Part shown: piece after piece, positions 7,714 through 14,681 of the stretch
Numbering within the stretch: the first letter of the stretch is position 1
Layout: each line of letters begins with the position of its first letter
NCBI GenBank assembly: GCA_010025475.1
Contig: RGTE01000004.1
Span: 1 to 25,378, forward strand
Length of the DNA: 25,378 nt
Direction: 5' to 3'
Source: Verrucomicrobiota bacterium
GTDB taxonomy: Bacteria; Verrucomicrobiota; Verrucomicrobiia; Methylacidiphilales; Verrucolacustridaceae
Program-made: the position numbers and the translations under genes
The notes under the pieces: model-generated
The model's database searches: none
Told to the model about the DNA's origin: nothing
What the model saw: the letters and a program-made list of their open reading frames with translations, nothing else

Positions 7714-9048
7714 GTGAACAAAACCCTTCTTCTCATCCTTTGCGACTTTCTGCTTCTCAACCTGCTGGCCCTGACGCGCTGGGATAAAACCGAGGCTCCG
7801 ACCGCGGCTCCCATCGCTGCCCGCCCCACCTCGGCCCAGGACGATGTCGTCGCCGCTCTCCGGTTCTCCCTGGAAGAGGAAAAATCAAATCGGGAAAAAC
7901 TCGCCAGCGACTTGGCCACCAGCCGGGACGAGTCCCGTTCCCGTGCCGCCGTCCTCGACCAGGCCCGCGCCCGGACCACCGAACTTTCCGAGCGGCTTCA
8001 AAAAAGCGAACAGGAAGCCGTCCGTCTCGCCCAACAGGCCCAAGTGGAGGCGGAACGATCCCGCACTGCCTTGGAATCCGCCAAGGCCGAGGCGGAAACT
8101 CTCCGCCAGGCCAGGGAAAAGCTCCGCGCGGAGGCGGATGCGCTTCGCTCGCAGCTGACCGTTGCCGAGGTTCAGGCCAAGTCCGCCGAGGAAAAAATCA
8201 AATTTACCACGGCAACTCTCCGGCAGGCCGAGGAGGAAAAGAAAAAGCTGATCGAACAAAATCAGTCCCTGTCCCAAGGCGTGACCCAGCTGGCGGAAAA
8301 GTCCGGCCAGATCACCCAGGAGATCCGCGAATATCGGCCCGTCGCCCCCAACGCCCTTTATGCGGATTATCTGAACCGGCGCGCCACCCTCCGGCTGATG
8401 GCGGAGCGTCCTTCCGTCCAAAACCAGCGAATCCGCCGGACGGAAGCCAAACCGATCCTCCTCACCGACGGCACGCGCACCGCGGCTTTGGTTCCCTTGG
8501 ATCAAACCCCTTTTCGTTTGGGAGATGCCGAAAGCTCCTGGGACTCTCTCACCGGCACCCTGACGCTTCCACCTCCATCCAACTTTCCCAAGCCCCTGCC
8601 GTCTCTGGAATCCATCAAGGGTTCCGATCCCCGCCTGCTGCTTGCCCCGGTGGAACTGGCCCTTGTGGAGAAACATCCGGAACTGGCTTACCGCATTGCC
8701 TCCGACCCTTTTCGCTTTCCCAAGGCCCTGCTCATCTCCCCCTCCGGCAAAGGCTACGGCGAGTGCTCTTTCAAGCTCGAACCTTCCTTTCCCGGTTACC
8801 TCGAAATGGATTCCCGCTTTCTCAACCGCCTTCAGGGGGAATACGCCCCCGAGGCCGGCGACCTCGTCCTTTCGCTCAACGGCGAGTTCCTCGGCGTCAT
8901 GATCAATGACCAGTTTTGCGCCCTGATCCCTTCCCTGGAGCCCGGGCCAGCCCTGCCCCTCGACTCAAAAGGCGCCTCCCGTGCCGTCGGAGAAACCCTC
9001 GCCACCCTGAAACGAAAAGCCTCCTCCCTGGATCCCCGCCTCCAGTGA
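7714..9048 (+). CDS. MotB-like helix + long coiled coil + degenerate trypsin-like domain
   Basis: The protein has 444 residues. The N-terminal helix (about 4-21) carries Asp11-Phe12 inside the hydrophobic stretch (ILCDFLLLNLLAL), the arrangement of the proton-binding Asp in MotB and ExbD. Residues about 45-207 are a Glu/Lys/Ala-rich coiled coil. Residues about 245-405 look like a beta-rich trypsin-like fold: RTAALVPL, DPRLLLAPVELALV, then AGDLVLSLNGEFLGVMIN (381-398), where active proteases would have GDSG. The nucleophile Ser is missing, so it is probably a binding rather than a cutting domain. It starts at GTG 7714, 36 bases after the MotA/ExbB-like gene, with no Shine-Dalgarno. OmpA/peptidoglycan-binding and ExbD periplasmic domains are absent. 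I infer a stator-like pair driving something through the coiled coil; the actual role is unknown. Confidence 0.72.
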   Translation: MNKTLLLILCDFLLLNLLALTRWDKTEAPTAAPIAARPTSAQDDVVAALRFSLEEEKSNREKLASDLATSRDESRSRAAVLDQARARTTELSERLQKSEQEAVRLAQQAQVEAERSRTALESAKAEAETLRQAREKLRAEADALRSQLTVAEVQAKSAEEKIKFTTATLRQAEEEKKKLIEQNQSLSQGVTQLAEKSGQITQEIREYRPVAPNALYADYLNRRATLRLMAERPSVQNQRIRRTEAKPILLTDGTRTAALVPLDQTPFRLGDAESSWDSLTGTLTLPPPSNFPKPLPSLESIKGSDPRLLLAPVELALVEKHPELAYRIASDPFRFPKALLISPSGKGYGECSFKLEPSFPGYLEMDSRFLNRLQGEYAPEAGDLVLSLNGEFLGVMINDQFCALIPSLEPGPALPLDSKGASRAVGETLATLKRKASSLDPRLQ

Positions 9049-9114
9049 CGACTCCGTGACGCCAAATATCTTTTCTTCCCTCCCGCCCTCCTTCCCCTAC
9101 AAAAACCTCGTAGC

Positions 9115-10098
9115 TTGAACGCCCCGCACGCCCAAACCCTCACCTTCGAGAACGCCCACGCCCTCTCGGAACTCTACGCCGCCGACGAAACCCTCCTCCG
9201 CGAGACGGAGTCCGCCCTCGGCGTGAAACTCACCGCCCGGGATGCCCAATTGAAGATCGATGGGGCCAACGGCTCCGTCACCTCCGCCCAGGAACTCTTC
9301 CGGCAACTCCATCTGGCCCACCAGCACGGCCTCCGCATCCGCCGGCACGAATTTCTCTACGCCCTGAAGGCCGTCCAACGCGGCGAAGGAAAACAGCTGG
9401 AGAGCATTTGGTCCACCCGGATCCAGGTCTCCGGCAAGAAACCCGTCATTATTCCAAAAACCTTCCTCCAAAAAGCCTACGTCGATGAAATCCGCCGCAA
9501 CGATCTCGTCTTCGGGTTGGGGCCTGCCGGCACCGGCAAGACCTACCTCGCCATGGCCATGGCCGTCTCTTATCTCAAGACCGATAAAATCAACCGCATT
9601 ATCCTGACCCGTCCTGCGGTGGAGGCCGGAGAAGCCCTGGGATTCCTGCCCGGCGACCTCCAGGAGAAAATTTTTCCTTATCTCCGCCCCCTGTACGACG
9701 CGCTCTACGACATGCTCGATGTCGAGGAGATCCAAAAGATGATGGACAAGGGCATTCTCGAGATCGCCCCCCTTGCCTACATGCGTGGCCGCACCCTCAC
9801 CGGTGCTTTTGTGATCCTCGACGAAGGCCAGAACGCCACCACGGAGCAGATGTTCATGTTCCTGACCCGGCTCGGCCCGGATTCGAAATGCATCGTCACC
9901 GGGGATCCCACCCAGGTCGACCTTCCCCATCACCGCAAATCCGGCCTCGTGGAGGCCGTTCAGGCCCTGGCCAACGTCGACGGCATCGGTTTCGTCCGTT
10001 TTGAGGACACCGATGTCATCCGGCACGAGCTCGTCGGAAAAATTGTCCGCGCCTACAAGGAGCATCGCGGAGTCCGCCAGACCAGCCTCACGCTGTGA
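9115..10098 (+). CDS. phoH: PhoH family ATPase
   Basis: Cytosolic P-loop ATPase of the PhoH family, linked to RNA metabolism and phosphate starvation. The 327-residue protein has an N-terminal region of about 100 residues, then Walker A GPAGTGKT (136-143), TRPAVEAGEALGFLPGD (165-181), Walker B FVILDE (232-237) with GQNAT following, and the sensor segment GDPTQVDLP (263-271). Length is typical. The start is TTG 9115; no ATG or GTG upstream fits, and the N-terminal sequence after the TTG already aligns with the family. The stop overlaps the next gene's GTG start by 4 bases. The order phoH, PgpH-like HD protein, ybeY is a common bacterial arrangement and supports a role with YbeY in rRNA processing. 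Confidence 0.95.
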   Translation: MNAPHAQTLTFENAHALSELYAADETLLRETESALGVKLTARDAQLKIDGANGSVTSAQELFRQLHLAHQHGLRIRRHEFLYALKAVQRGEGKQLESIWSTRIQVSGKKPVIIPKTFLQKAYVDEIRRNDLVFGLGPAGTGKTYLAMAMAVSYLKTDKINRIILTRPAVEAGEALGFLPGDLQEKIFPYLRPLYDALYDMLDVEEIQKMMDKGILEIAPLAYMRGRTLTGAFVILDEGQNATTEQMFMFLTRLGPDSKCIVTGDPTQVDLPHHRKSGLVEAVQALANVDGIGFVRFEDTDVIRHELVGKIVRAYKEHRGVRQTSLTL

Positions 10099-11639
10099 GT
10101 TCCACGGCGCCGCTCCCCGGGCGGGCCGTGGCGGAACACCGGCTCGAATCCGATCCGCGCATCCGCTCCTCCCTGTTTGCCCTCGCGGCCGTCTTGACCT
10201 ACGGACTTTCCTTACTGACCCCGGCCGCCCACAGCCCCGCGGCCTGGATCGCCGTCTTTTTCACGGCGTTTGTCCTGCCGCTGGTTCTTTCCATCGTTCT
10301 CCCCGAGGCCTTCATCCGCAACCGCCTGCTCGGTCTTTTCCTGCTCACCCTCCTGGGAAATGTTGCTTTTATCCTTCTCCTTTTGCGTTTGGCCCACCAC
10401 CACGCCTTCAGCGCCGGAATTTACCTCCTCCCCCCCGCCCTCGCTGCTCTCACGTTGACCACTCTGGTGGGGCCGCGGGCGGGATCTCTTCTCGTGGTTC
10501 TCGTCGGACTCTCGGAACTTTTTCTCCTTCGCCCCGACCACCGCTACCTTGTCGCCTCTGTCACCACGGGGATCGGAGCCGTCGTGCTTTCCCAAAAAAT
10601 CTATCATCGCTCCGATCTGCTCAAGGCCGGAGCCGGGATCGGCCTGGTCGCGCTTCTTTCCACGGTTCTGGGAGCGGGTCTCTCCTTCACGGCCACTTGG
10701 GAGGTCATTTTGGCGGAGGCGATTTCCGCGGCCGCTCTCGGACTGTTGGGCGCCATCATCGTCGGCGCGCTTCTTCCTGTCCTCGAGTCGGCTTTCGACC
10801 GCACCACCGATTTTTCCTGGCTGGAACTGATGAGCCTCGACCGGCCCATCCTGCGGCGACTCGCCTTGGAAGCCCCCGGCACCTACCTCCATAGCGTCCT
10901 GGTCGGCCACCTCGCCGAGGCGGCGGCTTCCGCCACCGGGGTCACCAACCCCCGCGCCTGTCGGGCCATGGGCCTCTTTCACGACATTGGCAAACTCAAA
11001 AACCCGGAATATTTCACGGAGAATTTTAGCGCTGGAAATTCCGATCCCCACGCCTCCCTTTCTCCCTCGATGAGTGCGCTGATCATTGTCGCGCATGTGA
11101 AGGACGGCATTGCCCTCGCCCGCCAACATCGTCTCCCCCGCCGCCTCCGGGAGGCCATCCGGGAACACCACGGTCGCGGTCTGGTCTGGTACTTTTACCA
11201 ACGAGCCCTGCAGCAGGAAAAAGACGCCCGCTCTGGCGGAAAGATTCTGCGGCTGAGGGAGGAGGATATTCCGGAGGTCGATGAATCCTCCTTTCGCTAT
11301 CCCGGGCCGAATCCCCAGTCGCCGGAAACCGCCATCCTCTCGCTGGCTGACGCGGCCGAATCCGCGTCCCGGGCCCTGGAGAAACCCGCGCCGGGAGATG
11401 CCGCCAAGTTGGTGGACCAGCTTTTCCACGAACGCGAGAGGGAAGGCCATTGGTCGGAATGCCGATTGACTCCTGCCCAGTGGCAGGCCGCCCGCAAGGC
11501 CCTGGCCGAAGGCGTGGAAAACCTGCTTCGCCCCCGTATCCGTTACCCCAAGGACCGCCGTGGATCCAAAAAAGCCGACCCTTCGGTGGATCAACCGTCA
11601 AAGACGGTATCCGCCGAATCTGGCCTACCTGCATCGTAA
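10095..11639 (+). CDS. PgpH/YqfF-like HD-domain phosphodiesterase, no extracellular domain
   Basis: The 514-residue membrane protein has about seven hydrophobic helices between residues 25 and 230, then a cytosolic HD domain. HD-domain residues are His266 (YLHS), HDIGK (296-300), the DPHASLSPSMSALII segment (318-332), His334 and HH at 358-359. The C-terminal block with FRYPGPNPQSPETAILSLAD is characteristic of the PgpH family, whose known members hydrolyse c-di-AMP to pApA. Those proteins usually have a large extracellular 7TMR-HDED domain before the membrane part, but here only about 24 residues precede the first helix. The start is GTG, overlapping the phoH stop. The last 26 codons overlap ybeY in another frame and encode a low-complexity tail. 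c-di-AMP as the substrate is inferred from family. Confidence 0.88.
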   Translation: MSSTAPLPGRAVAEHRLESDPRIRSSLFALAAVLTYGLSLLTPAAHSPAAWIAVFFTAFVLPLVLSIVLPEAFIRNRLLGLFLLTLLGNVAFILLLLRLAHHHAFSAGIYLLPPALAALTLTTLVGPRAGSLLVVLVGLSELFLLRPDHRYLVASVTTGIGAVVLSQKIYHRSDLLKAGAGIGLVALLSTVLGAGLSFTATWEVILAEAISAAALGLLGAIIVGALLPVLESAFDRTTDFSWLELMSLDRPILRRLALEAPGTYLHSVLVGHLAEAAASATGVTNPRACRAMGLFHDIGKLKNPEYFTENFSAGNSDPHASLSPSMSALIIVAHVKDGIALARQHRLPRRLREAIREHHGRGLVWYFYQRALQQEKDARSGGKILRLREEDIPEVDESSFRYPGPNPQSPETAILSLADAAESASRALEKPAPGDAAKLVDQLFHEREREGHWSECRLTPAQWQAARKALAEGVENLLRPRIRYPKDRRGSKKADPSVDQPSKTVSAESGLPAS

Positions 11640-11979
11640 GGTGGCGGCGGCTTTGGGCCGCTTTTCTTCCACCCGTCTTCGCCGTCTTCCTCACGAACTG
11701 AGCATTGTGCTGGTTTCCGCGCGCGAAAGCGGCCGGCTCCACCAACGCCATTTGGGTGATCCCGCCCCAGCCGACGTCCTCGCCTTTCCCCACGGGGAGA
11801 TCGTGGTTTGCCCGGCGGTTGCCGCCGAATTACACAAAGGCCACGGCCTAACTTTTCGGGACGAACTCCTCACCTATATTCTTCATGGAATCCTCCACCT
11901 CGCCGGCTTCCGTGACTCGTCCCGGACCGGCGCCCTTTCCATGCGCCGGATCCAGGCCCGCTTGCGAAGGGGAAATTAG
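11560..11979 (+). CDS. ybeY: Endoribonuclease / rRNA maturation factor YbeY
   Basis: Single-domain metalloprotein needed for 16S rRNA 3' maturation and ribosome quality control. The 139 residues show INRQRR (11-16), ELSIVLVS (46-53), LGDPAPADVLAFP (65-77), GEIVVCPAVA (79-88) and the zinc motif HGILHLAGFRD (109-119). His109 and His113 are present, but the third usual ligand (His in HGxLHLxGYDH) is replaced by Asp119. The GTG start at 11560 is supported by the INRQRR segment, which belongs to the YbeY N-terminus and forces an 80-base overlap with the upstream HD gene. The stop codon interlocks with that of the convergent DUF4239 gene. Confidence 0.88.
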   Translation: MDPKKPTLRWINRQRRYPPNLAYLHRKVAAALGRFSSTRLRRLPHELSIVLVSARESGRLHQRHLGDPAPADVLAFPHGEIVVCPAVAAELHKGHGLTFRDELLTYILHGILHLAGFRDSSRTGALSMRRIQARLRRGN

Positions 11980-12755
11980 CGGTCGGGAAGTTTTGCCACC
12001 TGACGGAACGGCTCGGAGGAGAGCCGGGTGGTTCCGCTAAAAGGCCGCTCAAAAATCAGAATCAGGCTGATAATCATGCCCAGACATCCGTAATAGCCCC
12101 CCAAGGTCAACTTCCGGCGCGGAGTCATTTTCGATTCGGTGGTCATCAGGCACTCCAACACCATCATCAGTCCGATCACGATCCAAAACAACGGGGCCGT
12201 GGATGCCTGTGCTTTCTGCAACCTGGCCTGCCGTAAATCCTCGAGCTCGTTGAGCCGGGTCCAGAGATCGTTTCCCTCGCCACTCCCCCGCTCCGTCATG
12301 GCCCGGGATTTTGCCAGCCGGCGGAGTTCCGCAAGAATCTCATCCGCTCTTGCCGAAAGGGCCGGGGGTCGGGCCCCCAGGCTCTTCCACTCATCCTCCG
12401 CGATCGCTCCTGCGTAATCCCGGAGCAGTTCCCTCTCACGTTTGGACCAAGGCGAAGGATCGATCTCCAACTGGCGGTGCAGCAACTTGATCTCGCCCGC
12501 CTCCCGCGCCGCCTCCCCGTCCATCCGGACAAACTTTTCCCGCACGTCATTCAGAGTCAGCGCCAACAGAAACACGAGAAAAGCCCGCAACCCGCGTTGG
12601 GTCCGGTCCACCAGACGGGTTTCAGGTTCGTTGGCCATCCGCCCGCAAAGCCGTCGGCCCACTTTGGGCAAAACCAGACCCAGGGCGGCAAAAAGCCCGA
12701 AGGACAGCCCCACCAACACCAGATCGGGCAAACTCCACAAAAAGTCAGGGATCAT
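11976..12755 (-). CDS. DUF4239-like membrane protein
   Basis: The 259-residue protein has hydrophobic segments near residues 10-30, 57-70, 186-204 and 216-236. Between the second and third is a long, charged, helical loop of about 110 residues rich in Arg, Glu and Leu. This two-plus-two layout with a large helical middle is that of DUF4239 (bestrophin-like) proteins, whose function is not known. The ATG start is at 12755; the region upstream holds no clear Shine-Dalgarno. It points in the same direction as the secreted protein upstream on the same strand, with 89 bases between them, so the two could share a transcript. The 3' end interlocks with ybeY by 4 bases, leaving no space for a separate terminator. 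Confidence 0.7.
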   Translation of the reverse strand: MIPDFLWSLPDLVLVGLSFGLFAALGLVLPKVGRRLCGRMANEPETRLVDRTQRGLRAFLVFLLALTLNDVREKFVRMDGEAAREAGEIKLLHRQLEIDPSPWSKRERELLRDYAGAIAEDEWKSLGARPPALSARADEILAELRRLAKSRAMTERGSGEGNDLWTRLNELEDLRQARLQKAQASTAPLFWIVIGLMMVLECLMTTESKMTPRRKLTLGGYYGCLGMIISLILIFERPFSGTTRLSSEPFRQVAKLPDR

Positions 12756-12844
12756 GGGAACTGGAACTATGCGCCCCCCTGTTTCCCTTTCGCAAGACTC
12801 TCCAGCGGCGGGGGCAGGCCGGAACGGGACAGGGAATCCAAAAA

Positions 12845-13798
12845 TCAGTCCGGACGCCGGAGCCGGGGTGCCGTGTTTGAATCCTGCCGTTCCCGGGAAG
12901 CATCGGCGTCTGAATTGGTCTGCCCCCGGTTTCTGAGCCAGAGGTTCGCCGAGTCCAACTCGTGGGGATTCACGGCTTTGACCATCCGCGGAATCTCGAA
13001 GGTCCGCTCCACCCGGGCAAAAATCTCCGCAACCGGGTCCCCGTCTTCATCGATCAAATCAACCACCAAGCGGTGACGCCCTTCGGAAAGACCTGTCCAC
13101 GCATAAGGATCCCCGTTCGGCAGAATGGTCTCCACGCCATCCAGGTGAAAGCGCACCCGGTGTCCCTCTTTGGCCAAAGTCACATTGTGGGCCCGGAAAT
13201 CCAGCCACACCTTGCCCTCGGAATCCGGAAAAACCATCCCATCAGGGGGAAGATTCACCGTCAGATAGGGCCGGTCCCAGGGTTGAAAATTGGAAAAGTC
13301 CTGCCGCCGCACATAAAAATTGACCCGGGCACTGGCCTCCGGATCGGCCAACATTTTTCCGTCCGGTTTGACCGCATAGACCCGCAGGACGTGGGCGCCC
13401 GGTGCCAGCCCGTGCAACACCACCGGCTTGAGGTCATTTCCATGTTCGATTGGCGAGCCATTGTCGACGATCACCTGCAGCCGGTTCCCCCCCTCCCCGA
13501 TGGAATAATTCTCCGCGCGGACAAACACATCCACGGTTTCCCACGGCATCACTTCCCCTTCCTTGGGGGACTCCACCGCCACCCGAACGGGCTCGCCGGG
13601 ACGGATGGGAGCCCCGGTGTTGGTGGGAGGTTTCACCGCCCGCTCGGCCTTTCGAACCGGCTCACCGTGCGGTTCGGTGGCGCGAACCCCCTCCGAGACC
13701 GCCTCCGCCTTTTGCGCCGGCTCATCCTCGGTTTGCGCCAAAGGAGACCTGGCCAGGAGGCCGACCGCAAACAGGCAAATTGCCCACGGGTTCTTCAT
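12845..13798 (-). CDS. Secreted protein with two related Ig-like repeats
   Basis: I do not recognise a named family. The 317-residue protein begins with a signal peptide (MKNPWAICLFAVGLLARSPLAQ, cleavage likely after Ala21), then a Pro/Glu/Lys-rich linker to about residue 68. Two beta-rich repeats follow, about 70-165 and 178-268. They share a pattern: an extended strand, a polar turn, a short strand ending in VDNGSP or HLDGVE, then a G-L-x-x-G-x-H segment (GLAPGAHVLRVYAV at 130-143, GLSEGRHRLVVDLI at 236-249). The tail from 270 is polar. I chose the ATG at 13798 because an AGAGG lies just upstream and it gives a clean signal peptide; a longer start at 13888 would lie inside the divergent ogg gene. 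It shares a 46-base divergent gap with ogg. It is likely a periplasmic or surface binding protein. Confidence 0.75.
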   Translation of the reverse strand: MKNPWAICLFAVGLLARSPLAQTEDEPAQKAEAVSEGVRATEPHGEPVRKAERAVKPPTNTGAPIRPGEPVRVAVESPKEGEVMPWETVDVFVRAENYSIGEGGNRLQVIVDNGSPIEHGNDLKPVVLHGLAPGAHVLRVYAVKPDGKMLADPEASARVNFYVRRQDFSNFQPWDRPYLTVNLPPDGMVFPDSEGKVWLDFRAHNVTLAKEGHRVRFHLDGVETILPNGDPYAWTGLSEGRHRLVVDLIDEDGDPVAEIFARVERTFEIPRMVKAVNPHELDSANLWLRNRGQTNSDADASRERQDSNTAPRLRRPD

Positions 13799-13844
13799 CC
13801 TCTGCTTTTGACCCCCCTCATCAGGCCTTAAGCTTTTCCCCACC

Positions 13845-14681
13845 ATGCCTGCCCTGCAACTCTCCGTTCCGCTGGACCTGGCCTCCACGCTGCTCGGTGG
13901 TCAGTCGTTCTGCTGGAACGAGACTTCCCCCGGAAGCTTCACGGGATGGATTCAAGGAATGCCGGTTACCTTGATGGTCAAGCACCGACAACTTCTCTGG
14001 AATAACCCACTTCTCTCACCGTTCCGGCTGGAACAATATTTGAGCCTCGACCTCGATCTGGAATCTCTCCTTGTTCCCTGCCGCCAGGATCCGTGGCTTC
14101 CCAGGGCCCGCGAGGCTTTTCCCGGACTCCGTCCTCTTCGCGAAGACCCCTGGGAATGTCTCGCCAATTTTATCTGCTCCTCGCTCAAACAGATTGTCCA
14201 GATCCGCCAGATCAACGAACGCCTTCGTCGGTTTTTTGGAGGTCCCCAGCGCAACTTTCCATCGCCGCAGCGCCTCGCCAAGGCAGGAGAAAAAGCGCTT
14301 CGTCAATGTCAGTTGGGGTACCGCGCCAAACATCTGGCCGCCACGGCCAAGATCCTCGCCCAAGAACCTCAGCGGTTGCAGATCCCGGACCGATGGCCCA
14401 CGGAGCAGGCCGCGGAACATCTCGAGCAACTCCCCGGAGTCGGCCCCAAGATTTCCCGGTGTGTTCTCCTTTACGCCTACGGACGGTGGGACGCTTTTCC
14501 CGTGGATGTCTGGGTGACCCGTTTGCTGCATCACCTCTATTTTCCCGGACGACGCCGGACCCTGCGCCCCGGGGACTGGGAAGCTTGGTCGCAACAGCAG
14601 TTCGGCCCCGCCCGGGGTCTGGCCCAACTCTCCCTCTTTCACTGGTACCGCACCCGTCCGGGGGCGCGTTCCCGCCGCTAA
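13845..14681 (+). CDS. 8-oxoguanine DNA glycosylase/lyase, OGG1 type
   Basis: Helix-hairpin-helix-GPD glycosylase expected to excise oxidised guanine from DNA. The 278-residue protein has GGQSFCW (18-24), the DPWECLANFICSS helix (101-113), LGYRAKHL (157-164), the hairpin LPGVGPK (196-202) whose Lys202 matches the catalytic Lys249 of human OGG1, and FPVDVW (218-223) whose Asp221 matches the catalytic Asp268. Two sites differ from the OGG1 pattern: the NNN after CSS that contacts the cytosine opposite the lesion reads LKQ, and the His after VDV is Trp223. Opposite-base preference may therefore be changed. The ATG at 13845 gives the full N-terminal domain. The stop interlocks with the convergent antiporter gene. 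Confidence 0.88.
   Translation: MPALQLSVPLDLASTLLGGQSFCWNETSPGSFTGWIQGMPVTLMVKHRQLLWNNPLLSPFRLEQYLSLDLDLESLLVPCRQDPWLPRAREAFPGLRPLREDPWECLANFICSSLKQIVQIRQINERLRRFFGGPQRNFPSPQRLAKAGEKALRQCQLGYRAKHLAATAKILAQEPQRLQIPDRWPTEQAAEHLEQLPGVGPKISRCVLLYAYGRWDAFPVDVWVTRLLHHLYFPGRRRTLRPGDWEAWSQQQFGPARGLAQLSLFHWYRTRPGARSRR

Noticed and set aside
6094..9048. Zorya anti-phage system
   Set aside because: The MotA/MotB-like pair recalls ZorA/ZorB, but the second protein has no OmpA-like domain and no ZorC, ZorD or ZorE helicase or nuclease gene follows.
9097..10065. 322-codon minus-strand open frame opposite phoH
   Set aside because: The plus strand encodes an unmistakable PhoH ATPase; the antisense translation has no recognisable motif.
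10212..11594. 460-codon open frame on the minus strand opposite the HD phosphodiesterase gene
   Set aside because: It is antisense to a gene with clear family motifs, has a composition dominated by Gly, Arg and Gln with no domain pattern, and is what a GC-rich third-position bias produces.
12756..12844. Small gene or terminator between the secreted protein and the DUF4239 gene
   Set aside because: No open frame with a plausible start and no convincing hairpin in these 89 bases.
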